Assembly (NCBI GenBank): GCA_007130345.1
Contig: SLSP01000295.1
Span: forward strand, 1-9,440
Direction of reading: 5' to 3'
DNA length: 9,440 bases
Source: Thermoflexales bacterium
Lineage (GTDB): Bacteria; Chloroflexota; Anaerolineae; B4-G1; SLSP01
The notes under the pieces were generated by a model. The model had not been told where the DNA came from. It saw nothing but the letters and a program-made list of their open reading frames with translations, and did no database searches. Positions within the stretch are counted from its first letter, which is position 1, and each line of letters opens with the position of its first letter. Position numbers and translations under genes: made by a program. Shown here in pieces: positions 1-6,310 of the stretch.

Positions 1-743
1 ATCTTGAGAACGCCCCCTCCTTCGGCCTGACCGATGCGATGATCGATCGGCTCCGGCTCGATCAGGCGGGCATCGCGAAGATGGCGCGATCGGTGCGACA
101 GATCGCCGGGCAGACGTCGCCGGTAGACATCGTGACGACGGTGCTAGGCGACGTCGAACTGCTGCCCTGGGAGCAACGGCTGCTGCCCTTCGTGGTGATG
201 ATAAGTATTATGGTCGGCGGGATGATGCTCCCGGCCTCCTCGCTCGTCGCCGAGAAGCAGCAGCGCACGCTGACCGCGCTCCTGGTCACGCCAGCGACGC
301 GCGGCGAGATTTACGTCGCCAAGGGGCTGCTCGGCGTCCTCCTCAGCAGCGCGATGGGGCTGCTCATTCTCGCGCTCAATCGCGCCCTGGGCGGCAACAT
401 GGCCTTGATGCTGGGCGTGCTGGCCCTCGCCGCGATCTTCGCCGCCGAAATCGGCGTGCTGCTCGGCTCGCTGGTCAAAGACATCAACACGCTGTTCGCG
501 GCGGTCAAATCGATGGGCCTGTTCCTCTATGCCCCGGCCATCCTCTACATGTTCCCCCAAATCCCGCAGTGGATTGCACCGCTGTTCCCCACCTACTACG
601 CCATCCAACCGGTGATCGAAATCTCCCAACATGGCGCGACCCTGGCCGATGTCGGCTGGCAACTGGGCGTTCTGCTGGCGCTGATCGGCCTGCTGGCCGG
701 TGTGCTGATGCTGCTGGCAAAACGCGAGTACAGTCAGGCGTAG
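1..743 (+). CDS. ABC-2 type transporter permease, 3' part (5' end outside the window)
   Basis: This is the C-terminal 246 residues of an integral membrane permease of an ABC-2 type exporter. The reading frame is open from position 3 through the left edge, so the ATG at 39 is internal and the gene begins upstream. About six hydrophobic segments are visible. The first contains LLPFVVMISIMVGG and is followed by the typical cytoplasmic motif VAEKQQRTLTALLVTP (x-E-K-x-x-x-T-L-x-x-L-L-x-T-P), which in this family follows a membrane helix and is thought to contact the ATPase. The end is a helix plus a short basic tail (LLAKREYSQA). The partner ATPase is presumably upstream. The substrate cannot be read from the sequence. 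A hairpin terminator follows the stop codon within 20 bp, so this gene ends its own transcript. Confidence 0.85.
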   Translation, partial: LENAPSFGLTDAMIDRLRLDQAGIAKMARSVRQIAGQTSPVDIVTTVLGDVELLPWEQRLLPFVVMISIMVGGMMLPASSLVAEKQQRTLTALLVTPATRGEIYVAKGLLGVLLSSAMGLLILALNRALGGNMALMLGVLALAAIFAAEIGVLLGSLVKDINTLFAAVKSMGLFLYAPAILYMFPQIPQWIAPLFPTYYAIQPVIEISQHGATLADVGWQLGVLLALIGLLAGVLMLLAKREYSQA

Positions 744-758
744 CCGTCACTCGCTCAG

Positions 759-786
759 AAAGCAGGGAGCCGGTCTCCCTGCTTTT
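759..786 (+). terminator. Rho-independent terminator after the ABC-2 permease
   Basis: An 11-bp perfect stem (AAAGCAGGGAG at 759-769 with CTCCCTGCTTT at 775-785) encloses a 5-nt loop and runs into a TTTT tract at 783-786. It lies 16 bp after the permease stop. It also ends only 25 bp before the ATG of the next gene, leaving almost no room for a separate promoter. Confidence 0.8.
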
Positions 787-811
787 GTGCTGAATTACAG
801 GAGGTCTCGCT

Positions 812-1720
812 ATGCAGTGGATACGCGAACACGAACCGGATCCGCAGCGCAGTCGGTTGTTCCGGCGCGCGTTACTCATCACGCTGGTAGGAAATCTACT
901 CCTGGCGGTGGGCAAGGGCGCGGTCGCTTACTACGCCGACAGCGTGGCCCTCTACGCCGACGCGGCCAACTCGGCCTCGGACGTGTTCTACTCGCTGATG
1001 CTGGTACTGGGCCTGTGGATGGCACAGCAGCCGCCGGACCTATCGCATCCGCAGGGCCACAGCCGCTTCGAGCCGTTGGCCGGGCTGATGGTGGCCGCCG
1101 CGATGACGTTCGCCGGGTACGAGGCCGGGCGCGCGGCTATCGAGCGGTTCCTGATAGGCGGGCAGGCCGTCGCGCCCGGATGGCCCACCGTGGCCCTCCT
1201 CGCGAGTGCCGCCATCAAGGCCGGGATGTTTGTCCTGATCCGCCGGATTGCGCGGAGTGTGAGCAGCCCCACGCTGGAAGCGACGGCGCGCGACAACCTG
1301 GCGGACGTGCTTTCCTCGGCGGCGGCTTTCGCGGGCACGCTCGGCTCTGCCTACCTGCATCCCCTGGCCGATCCCCTTGCCGGGGGCCTGGTCTCGCTGT
1401 GGATTTTCTACGCGGCGTATGAGGTCTGGCGCGAGAATCTCTACTATCTGACCGGCGGCGGCGCTTCCCAGGAGCTACGCAAGCAGATCGTGGACATCGC
1501 CGCCGGCGTCGCCGGCGTGGAGCGCGTGCATCAGGTGATTACGGAACACGTCGGGCCGCGCCTGGCTGTCGATTTGCACGTCAACGTCAACGGGAATGTG
1601 ACCTTATTCAAGGCGCACCAAATCTCGGATAGCGTTCAGGCGCAACTGGAGGCCCTCCCCGAAATTGACCGGGCTTACGTCCACGTGGAGCCGTGCGATA
1701 GTCCGAATAGCTCTGAGTAA
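812..1720 (+). CDS. Cation diffusion facilitator (CDF) transporter, predicted Mn2+ exporter
   Basis: A 302-residue CDF-family metal/proton antiporter of the inner membrane. The start is set by AGGAGGT at 799-805, six bases before the ATG. The N-terminal part has the family's membrane helices, including YADSVALYADAANSASDV in TM2, the GHSRFEPLAGL motif (82-92) before TM3 and HPLADPLAGGLVSLWI (183-198) near TM6. A C-terminal cytosolic ferredoxin-like domain (about 215-295) ends in the typical HVEP. The four positions of the transport metal site read N53 and D57 in TM2, and D161 and D165 in TM5. Zinc-type CDFs such as YiiP and CzcD have Asp/His-rich quartets (DDHD, HDHD), while streptococcal MntE has Asn-Asp-Asp-Asp, so manganese is the predicted cargo. 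That prediction is inference from motif alignment done by eye. Iron or cobalt transport is not excluded. The gene appears to stand alone. Confidence 0.92.
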   Translation: MQWIREHEPDPQRSRLFRRALLITLVGNLLLAVGKGAVAYYADSVALYADAANSASDVFYSLMLVLGLWMAQQPPDLSHPQGHSRFEPLAGLMVAAAMTFAGYEAGRAAIERFLIGGQAVAPGWPTVALLASAAIKAGMFVLIRRIARSVSSPTLEATARDNLADVLSSAAAFAGTLGSAYLHPLADPLAGGLVSLWIFYAAYEVWRENLYYLTGGGASQELRKQIVDIAAGVAGVERVHQVITEHVGPRLAVDLHVNVNGNVTLFKAHQISDSVQAQLEALPEIDRAYVHVEPCDSPNSSE

Positions 1721-1746
1721 CGCTGCGCTCAGGCCCCTCGGTTTCA

Positions 1747-1755
1747 TGGTATAAT
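1747..1755 (+). promoter_or_regulatory. Extended -10 promoter of the ABC exporter operon
   Basis: TGGTATAAT gives a perfect TATAAT (1750-1755) with the upstream TG of an extended -10 element. No good -35 hexamer is seen 16-18 bp upstream, which is compatible with an extended -10 promoter. It lies 30 bp before the ATPase start, giving a leader of roughly 25 nt that contains the ribosome binding site AGAGGAGAG (1772-1780). Confidence 0.6.
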
Positions 1756-1785
1756 TATGAAGGGCTAAGTTAGAGGAGAGTCAGT

Positions 1786-2712
1786 ATGATAGAACTTGAG
1801 GGCTTAACCAAACAATTTGACGATTTAATAGCAGTGGATCATGTCACCTTGACTGTGCCGGCGGGCGAGGTGCTGGCCCTGCTCGGCCCGAACGGGGCCG
1901 GGAAGACGACTACGGTGCGGATGCTGTCGGCGGTTCTGCGGCCCACGAGCGGTCACGCGCGGATTGCCGGGCACGACGTGAGCGCGGAAGAGCATCTCGT
2001 GCGTCACAATGTGGGCGTGCTCACCGAAGCGCCGGGGCTGTATACCCGCATGACCGGGGGCGAATATCTGGATTTCTTCGGCAAGCTGCGTCGGCTGACT
2101 GCCGCAGAGCGCAGCGAGCGCATCGCGGCGTTGGCGGAGCAGTTCAGGATGACCTTCGCGCTGGATCGCCGACTCCACGAGTATTCCAAGGGGATGTCGC
2201 AGAAGATCGCGTTGATGCGCACGCTGCTTCACAATCCGCCGGTGCTGCTGCTCGATGAGCCGACCTCGGCGATGGACCCGGCGAGCGCGCGCCTGGTGCG
2301 GGATGCCATCCTCCAACTGCGGGATACCGACCGCCGCGCCATCATCGTCTGCACGCACAACCTGCCCGAAGCCGAGGAACTGGCCGACCGCATTGCCATT
2401 ATCCGCCAGGGCAAGATCGTCGCGTGTGGCACTCCGGCAGAGCTTAAAAAGCGCCTGCTCGGCCCGCCGCTGATGGCGTTGCATTTGGCGCGTCAGTCCA
2501 ACAATGGCGTGATCCCGCTGATTGAGCGGTATGCCTCGGTGGTGGATGTGGGGGATGCCTGGGTGCGGTACAACGTGGAAGACCCCGGAGCCACCAACCC
2601 GGTGCTGCTGAAGGCCCTGGCCGCCGCCGATGTCCCCGTGGTGACGTTGAGCGAAGTGCATCAGAGCTTGGAATCGGTCTATTTGAGCGTGGTAGGAGAG
2701 AAAGCGCAATGA
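1786..2712 (+). CDS. ABC transporter ATP-binding protein (NatA/CcmA-like exporter ATPase)
   Basis: A 308-residue ATPase that would power the exporter encoded by the next gene. All nucleotide-binding motifs are present in order: Walker A GPNGAGKTT (34-42), the Q-loop region VGVLTEAPGLY (76-86), where Glu81 stands at the place usually held by Gln, the signature YSKGMSQK (133-140), Walker B VLLLDEPT (153-160) with the SAMD D-loop, and the switch His191 in CTHNLPEAEEL. The C-terminal 85 residues beyond the core match the regulatory tail common in ABC-2 exporter ATPases. AGAGGAGAG at 1772-1780 supports the ATG at 1786. The stop overlaps the permease start as ATGA, so the two are translationally coupled. 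The cargo is unknown; Na+, drug or lipid-type exporters share this ATPase class. Confidence 0.93.
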   Translation: MIELEGLTKQFDDLIAVDHVTLTVPAGEVLALLGPNGAGKTTTVRMLSAVLRPTSGHARIAGHDVSAEEHLVRHNVGVLTEAPGLYTRMTGGEYLDFFGKLRRLTAAERSERIAALAEQFRMTFALDRRLHEYSKGMSQKIALMRTLLHNPPVLLLDEPTSAMDPASARLVRDAILQLRDTDRRAIIVCTHNLPEAEELADRIAIIRQGKIVACGTPAELKKRLLGPPLMALHLARQSNNGVIPLIERYASVVDVGDAWVRYNVEDPGATNPVLLKALAAADVPVVTLSEVHQSLESVYLSVVGEKAQ

Positions 2713-4190
2713 TTTTGCAAGAACACGCAGTTCCGTGGCACGATGTGAAGGCGCAATGGCGTCAACTCGCAGAATTTATGTATCCAGTCTGGGTCATCGC
2801 CCAGCGCGAAATCAAGGATACGCTGCGAGATTGGCGGATCGTGTTGCCCATCGTCATCCTGGTGACGGGATTCCCCTTCCTGGCAAACTTCACGGCCAGC
2901 CGGGGTATCGCGTTCGTCAATCAATATGGAGCCGGACTGATCATCGAGCGGCTGCTGCCCTTCTTGATGCTGGTGGTCGCGTTCTTCCCTAGCTCCTTCT
3001 CGCTGGTCATCGCGCTGGAGACCTTTGTGGGCGAAAAGGAACGGCGCAGCCTGGAGTCGCTGCTGGCGACGCCCCTCAGCAACGGGCAACTCTACCTCGG
3101 CAAGCTGATCGCCTCCTCCGTCCCGCCGATCATCGCCAGCTATATCGGCATCATCTTCTATCTGGTGCTGCTCCGGGTGTCGCTGGACTGGCGGCCCGGC
3201 TTCTCGCTGCTGCTGGCCTCGTTCGTGATGGCGACGGCGCAGACGCTGGTGATGGTCACAGGCGCGGTGATCGTGTCCAGCCAATCGACCAGCGTGCGGG
3301 CGGCCAACCTGTTGGCGAGCTTCATCATCATCCCGATGACGTTTTTGCTGCAAGCGCAAGCCGGGACGCTGCTGTTTGCCAACTACACGGCCCTGTGGAT
3401 GATCGCCCTGTTCCTGCTGGTGATGACGCTGCTGTTGCTGCGCCTGGGCATTCGCCTCTTCGACCGGGAGCACTTATTGGGGCGCGACATCGACCAGATC
3501 GACCTGCGGGGGACGTGGCAGACGTTCCGCGACGCCGCGCTGCCCAAGGGTCCGCTCTCGCTATACTTCGAGGAAATTCCGCGCATCTTGCGCGGCGCAC
3601 GGACGGAGCTATGGATTACGGTACTCACCATCCTGATCGGGGGCCTCATTGTGGGCTGGTGGGGAACGGCGAACTTCTCCTTGCCCGTCGAAGCCTTCGC
3701 GCTGGACGATCTGCTGACGGTGGAAGGCATCCAGGAGGCGATCTCTGCCACGAACCTGATCAGCGAATTTTCGGTGCGCTGGATTTTCGTCAACAATATC
3801 CGCGCGCTGCTCTTTGCGGGATTCCTCGGGCTGTTCTCTATGGGCGTTTTGGCCCAGTTGTTGTTGATGACGCCCATCGCCATTATCGCCTATGTCGCCT
3901 TGCAGGTGGGCAACATCGGCATCAATCCCTGGCTCTTCGTGGCGATTTTCGTGCTCCCTCACGGCATTATCGAGTTACCGGCGGCCATCGTCGCCACAGC
4001 GCAGACGATGCGGATGGGTGACGTGATCCTCAGCCCGCCAGAAGAACAGGGTGGGGTTCTGGGCGTCGTCCGCGAGATCGGGCATTTTGTCAAGCTGTTC
4101 ATCTTCCTGGTGCTGCCGCTGCTGCTCCTGGCCGCCTGGCTGGAAGTCCACATTACGCCGCGCGTAGTCGTTCACTTCCTCGGAGCCTAA
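2709..4190 (+). CDS. ABC-2 type permease fused to a C-terminal SpoIIM/DUF95-like membrane domain
   Basis: A 493-residue, strongly hydrophobic protein that is the membrane partner of the upstream ATPase, with which it overlaps by 4 bp. Residues 25 to about 250 form a NatB-like ABC-2 permease: an N-terminal amphipathic stretch (WVIAQREIKDTLRDWR), a first helix (44-60), a helix near 83-103 followed by the characteristic EKERRSLESLLATPLSNGQLYLGKL (109-132), then four more hydrophobic segments. A polar linker (250-297) leads to a second membrane unit resembling SpoIIM (COG1300/DUF95): VNNIRALLFAGFLGLFSMGVLA near 361-382, the hallmark LPHGIIELPA at 416-425, and a last helix ending AAWLEVHITP (475-484). 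An ordinary ABC-2 permease would end near residue 250, so this is a gene fusion rather than a long variant. The function of the SpoIIM part in such exporters is unknown to me, and nothing here implies sporulation. The frame is intact throughout. Confidence 0.88.
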   Translation: MILQEHAVPWHDVKAQWRQLAEFMYPVWVIAQREIKDTLRDWRIVLPIVILVTGFPFLANFTASRGIAFVNQYGAGLIIERLLPFLMLVVAFFPSSFSLVIALETFVGEKERRSLESLLATPLSNGQLYLGKLIASSVPPIIASYIGIIFYLVLLRVSLDWRPGFSLLLASFVMATAQTLVMVTGAVIVSSQSTSVRAANLLASFIIIPMTFLLQAQAGTLLFANYTALWMIALFLLVMTLLLLRLGIRLFDREHLLGRDIDQIDLRGTWQTFRDAALPKGPLSLYFEEIPRILRGARTELWITVLTILIGGLIVGWWGTANFSLPVEAFALDDLLTVEGIQEAISATNLISEFSVRWIFVNNIRALLFAGFLGLFSMGVLAQLLLMTPIAIIAYVALQVGNIGINPWLFVAIFVLPHGIIELPAAIVATAQTMRMGDVILSPPEEQGGVLGVVREIGHFVKLFIFLVLPLLLLAAWLEVHITPRVVVHFLGA

Positions 4191-4231
4191 AACGCGCCGG
4201 GGTACCCGGGCACGCACATCCGGGCCAGCAA

Positions 4232-4262
4232 AACGGGGAGCGCGGATCACGCGCTCCCCGTT
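4232..4262 (-). terminator. Intergenic hairpin terminator between the permease and sufU (best in the minus direction)
   Basis: A 13-bp perfect stem (AACGGGGAGCGCG at 4232-4244 with CGCGCTCCCCGTT at 4250-4262) and a 5-nt loop sit between two converging genes. Read on the minus strand the stem runs into TTTT, so it is a good terminator for sufS-sufU. On the plus strand only TT follows, so termination of the ABC operon there would be weaker. Confidence 0.8.
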
Positions 4263-4276
4263 GCCTGTGGGCCGGA

Positions 4277-4651
4277 TTACGATGCGTCCATTCCCCGCTT
4301 GAGCGCGTTCAGCGGCAGCAACGCGCACCTGACGCGCCCCATACTCAGGCGGATGCCGCCTAGCATCTCCTGGATGTCGTCCAGGCTCATCGCGGCGACC
4401 TCCTCCGGCGTCTTGCCGATGACGCGCTCGGTGAACATCGACGACGACGCCATGCTCACCACGCAGCCGTGCCCCTCGAACATCACCTCGGCCACGCGGC
4501 CCTCCGCATCCAGTTTAGCGGTCAAGTGGATTTTATCGCCGCAGGTGGGATTGTCCCACTCGACGTCCACGTCCGCGCCTTCCAGCACGCCGTAGTTGTT
4601 GGGATTGTGGTAATGGTCTAATAATTGCTCGCGGTAAAGATCACTGGTCAT
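4277..4651 (-). CDS. sufU: Iron-sulfur cluster assembly scaffold, SufU/IscU-like
   Basis: A 124-residue U-type protein that receives sulfur from SufS, as Fe-S scaffold or zinc-dependent sulfur carrier. I start it at MTSDLYREQLLDHYHNP because GGAGG (4657-4661) lies five bases upstream. An in-frame start 15 codons further out has no such site and would fall in the repeat array. The ligand set is C37 and D39 (NPTCGD), C63 (GHGCVVSMASSSM) and C109 (RVRCALLPLNAL). The 46-residue spacing from C63 to C109 is close to IscU and lacks the roughly 20-residue insertion of Bacillus SufU. However, the His before the last Cys and the LPPVK chaperone motif of IscU are also missing (RLSMGRVRC instead). Pairing with sufS favours the SufU role. 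It is the last gene of its operon. Confidence 0.88.
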   Translation of the reverse strand: MTSDLYREQLLDHYHNPNNYGVLEGADVDVEWDNPTCGDKIHLTAKLDAEGRVAEVMFEGHGCVVSMASSSMFTERVIGKTPEEVAAMSLDDIQEMLGGIRLSMGRVRCALLPLNALKRGMDAS

Positions 4652-4660
4652 AGGTTCCTC

Positions 4661-4702
4661 CAAAGTAAATTGCGAATGGCAAAGTGCAAATGGCAAAATG
4701 CC
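4661..4702. repeat. Seven-base-period array in the sufS-sufU gap
   Basis: Six consecutive heptamers can be laid out on the plus strand: CAAAGTA, AATTGCG, AATGGCA, AAGTGCA, AATGGCA, AAATGCC. The unit AATGGCA occurs twice, 14 bp apart, and the others deviate by a few bases. The array fills nearly the whole 57-bp gap, starting 6 bp after the sufS stop codon (minus strand) and running into the sufU ribosome binding site. Confidence 0.7.
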
Positions 4703-4708
4703 ACGTGA

Positions 4709-5935
4709 TTATCGCTGCAACAGCCGATTGACTTTGTGCAGCGCCGCTATTAGTGCGTCCACGTCGGCTTCGTCGTTGTAGATGTAGAAGCTGGCCCGCG
4801 CGGTGGCCGGGAGGTTGAAGCATTCGTGGAGCGGTTGCGCGCAGTGATGCCCCGCGCGGATGCACACGCCTTCCGCATCGACGATGCTGGCGATGTCGTG
4901 GGGGTGGGCGGCCTCCATCCAGAAGGCCGCGACGCCGCCGCGCCGATCCGCGCCCGGCCCGATGACGTGCAGCCCGTCCACCTCGGCCAGCCGCTCCAGG
5001 GCGTAGGCCGTCATCTCCCGCTCATGCGCGTGGATGGCGTCCATGCCAAGCGCGCTCAGGTAATCCGCCGCCGCGCCCAGCCCCACCACCTCGGCGATGG
5101 GCGGCGTCCCGGCCTCAAACTTGTGCGGCAGATCGTTCCACTGGGCGTAGGTCTTCTTCACCGTGCGGATCATGTCCCCGCCATAGAGGAAGGGCGGCAT
5201 CGCTTCCAGCAGCTCGCGGCGGCCCCAGAGCACGCCGATGCCCGGCCCGCACATCTTGTGCCCGGAGAAGGCCATAAAGTCCGCGCCCAACGTCTGCACG
5301 TCCACCGGCTGATGCGGCACGGCTTGCGCGCCGTCCATCACCACGATGGCACCGGCAGCGTGCGCCATCTCCGCCACCCGCGTGACCGGGGGCAGCGTCC
5401 CCACAACGTTGGACATCAGCGAGCAGGCCACCACCTTCGTGCGTCCGTCGGCCAGCAGGCCGGGCAGCACGTCCAAGTCCAACTCGCCCGCCTCGGTCAC
5501 GGGAATGTAGGCCAACTCCGCGCCCTGGCGCTGCGCCAACTGCTGCCAGGGGACGAGGTTGGCGTGATGCTCCATCTCCGTGATGATGATGCGGTCGCCC
5601 GCGCCGACGTTCTGCTCCCCCCAACTGTATGCCACTAGATTGAGGCCCTCGGTCGCGTTGCGCAGCAGAATCACCTCGGCGGTATCGGCGGCGTTGATAA
5701 AGCGCGCCAGCTTGCCGCGCGCATCCTCGTAAGCCGTCGTGGCCTCATCCGCCAATGTGTACAATCCGCGATGCACATTGGCGTAACTGTGCGTGTAGAT
5801 GCGCGTCATCGCGTCGATGACGGCCTGGGGCTTCTGTGAACTGGCCGCGCTATCGAGAAACACCAGCCGCTTGCCATGCACCTCGCGCTGAAAAATCGGG
5901 AAGTCCTGTCGAATTGCTTGCACATCCAAAGCCAT
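4709..5935 (-). CDS. sufS: Cysteine desulfurase SufS (class V aminotransferase fold)
   Basis: A 408-residue PLP enzyme that takes sulfur from L-cysteine, giving alanine and a protein-bound persulfide for Fe-S cluster assembly in the cytosol. Visible key features are LDSAASSQKP (27-36), YANVHRGLYTLA (51-62), the cofactor-stacking His in EMEHHANLVPW (120-130), DGAQAVPH (201-208) contacting the PLP ring, the Schiff-base lysine K227 in FSGHKMCGP, and the catalytic Cys365 in RAGHHCAQPLH. The RAGHHCAQP loop marks the SufS (group II) type rather than IscS. I chose MALDVQAIRQDFP as the start because GGAGGG lies 9 bases upstream; a TTG nine codons earlier is open but unsupported. It is followed by the scaffold gene 57 bp downstream. 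No sufBCD genes are in the window. Confidence 0.96.
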   Translation of the reverse strand: MALDVQAIRQDFPIFQREVHGKRLVFLDSAASSQKPQAVIDAMTRIYTHSYANVHRGLYTLADEATTAYEDARGKLARFINAADTAEVILLRNATEGLNLVAYSWGEQNVGAGDRIIITEMEHHANLVPWQQLAQRQGAELAYIPVTEAGELDLDVLPGLLADGRTKVVACSLMSNVVGTLPPVTRVAEMAHAAGAIVVMDGAQAVPHQPVDVQTLGADFMAFSGHKMCGPGIGVLWGRRELLEAMPPFLYGGDMIRTVKKTYAQWNDLPHKFEAGTPPIAEVVGLGAAADYLSALGMDAIHAHEREMTAYALERLAEVDGLHVIGPGADRRGGVAAFWMEAAHPHDIASIVDAEGVCIRAGHHCAQPLHECFNLPATARASFYIYNDEADVDALIAALHKVNRLLQR

Positions 5936-5985
5936 AGGTTGCGCCCTCCATACGTGTTTCAAAAATCCAGGTCTGTCGTGCCCCT

Positions 5986-5994
5986 AGTATAGCA
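5986..5994 (-). promoter_or_regulatory. Extended -10 promoter for sufS-sufU
   Basis: On the minus strand this reads TGCTATACT, an extended -10 element with a 5/6 match to TATAAT. The DNA just upstream on that strand is T-rich (TTTTTAATTTTT). No clear -35 hexamer is found. A start of transcription near 5979 would give a leader of about 44 nt before the chosen sufS ATG. I see no recognisable IscR or SufR operator. Confidence 0.5.
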
Positions 5995-6064
5995 CAAAAA
6001 TTAAAAAGATAGCTATTGACTTTTCCCCGACTCAACGAACGCCACCACGCGGGGCATAAGCGAA

Positions 6065-6092
6065 TTGTCGGACGCGGGTTTTATGGTATAAT
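6065..6092 (+). promoter_or_regulatory. Promoter of the tRNA gene pair
   Basis: TTGTCG (6065-6070, 4/6 to TTGACA) is followed after 16 bp by a perfect TATAAT (6087-6092) preceded by TGG, again an extended -10. It ends 11 bp before the first tRNA, the expected distance for a short tRNA leader. prfA may be reached by read-through. Confidence 0.7.
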
Positions 6093-6103
6093 AGCCACCA
6101 TAC

Positions 6104-6174
6104 GCGGGCGTGGTTTAATGGTAAAACCCTGGCCTTCCAAGCCAATGATACGGGTTCGATTCCCGTCGCCCGCT
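6104..6174 (+). tRNA. tRNA-Gly (anticodon TCC)
   Basis: A 71-nt cloverleaf. Acceptor GCGGGCG (6104-6110) pairs perfectly with CGCCCGC (6167-6173). The D-arm is GTTTAATGGTAAAAC, the anticodon loop is CTTCCAA with anticodon TCC (reads GGA), and the T-arm is ACGGG-TTCGATT-CCCGT. The discriminator is T, as usual for bacterial tRNA-Gly. The bottom pair of the anticodon stem is a C-A mismatch. CCA is not encoded. The next tRNA begins six bases later, so both are probably on one transcript. Confidence 0.95.
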
Positions 6175-6179
6175 TTCCG

Positions 6180-6252
6180 GGGCCTATAGCTCAATGGTTA
6201 GAGCAGCCGGCTCATAACCGGTCGGTTCTAGGTTCGAATCCTAGTAGGCCCA
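6180..6252 (+). tRNA. tRNA with CAT anticodon, probably tRNA-Ile2 (lysidine) rather than Met
   Basis: A 73-nt cloverleaf with perfect acceptor stem GGGCCTA/TAGGCCC, D-arm GCTCAATGGTTAGAGC, anticodon stem-loop GCCGG-CTCATAA-CCGGT, T-arm CTAGG-TTCGAAT-CCTAG and discriminator A; CCA is not encoded. It is not an initiator: the first pair is G-C and the three-GC anticodon stem is absent. Among the other CAT tRNAs it resembles tRNA-Ile2. It has C4-G69 and C5-G68, known recognition pairs for the lysidine synthetase TilS, and G27-U43, which I recall from E. coli tRNA-Ile2. If so, it reads ATA after modification. Elongator Met remains possible. Confidence 0.92.
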
Positions 6253-6270
6253 CACAAATTTTAGATGAGG

Positions 6271-6296
6271 CGGCCCGCATTGAGGCGGGCCGTTTG
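6271..6296 (+). terminator. Hairpin between the tRNA pair and prfA, weak terminator
   Basis: An 8-bp GC-rich stem (CGGCCCGC at 6271-6278 with GCGGGCCG at 6285-6292) with a 6-nt loop is followed by only TTTG. It probably ends or trims the tRNA transcript but could let some transcription through to prfA, which has no obvious promoter of its own in the 18 bp left. Confidence 0.55.
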
Positions 6297-6302
6297 TAGT
6301 GT

Positions 6303-6309
6303 AAGGGGG
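6303..6309 (+). promoter_or_regulatory. Ribosome binding site of prfA, decides between two adjacent ATGs
   Basis: AAGGGGG sits directly before two consecutive in-frame ATG codons at 6311 and 6314. Spacing to the first is only one base; spacing to the second is four. The second ATG (protein starting MDIDKML) is therefore the more plausible start, although annotation programs would pick the first. Confidence 0.5.
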
Positions 6310-6310
6310 A

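Noticed and set aside
1825..2709. 294-codon minus-strand frame opposite the ABC ATPase
   Set aside because: It mirrors codon-position bias of the real gene. Composition (His, Arg, Gln-rich) and lack of any family motif argue against coding.
2679..3473. 264-codon minus-strand frame opposite the fused permease
   Set aside because: Extremely Gln/Arg/His-rich, as expected from the complement of Leu/Val-rich membrane codons; no ribosome binding site or homology features.
4197..4224. Short palindrome GGGTACCC and a weak CCCGG/CCGGG hairpin after the permease stop
   Set aside because: Only 5-8 bp long in GC-rich DNA with no T-tract; the 13-bp hairpin immediately downstream explains termination better.
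4826..5638. 270-codon open frame on the plus strand inside sufS
   Set aside because: It is fully antisense to a well-conserved gene. Its translation is rich in Arg, His, Gly and Val with no recognisable domain, typical of a high-GC shadow frame.
6104..6252. tRNA genes as an integration site for a mobile element
   Set aside because: No integrase, no direct repeat of a tRNA 3' end elsewhere in the window, and ordinary housekeeping genes on both sides.
6180..6252. Initiator tRNA-fMet
   Set aside because: The first acceptor pair is G-C rather than the initiator mismatch, and the anticodon stem lacks three consecutive G-C pairs next to the loop.
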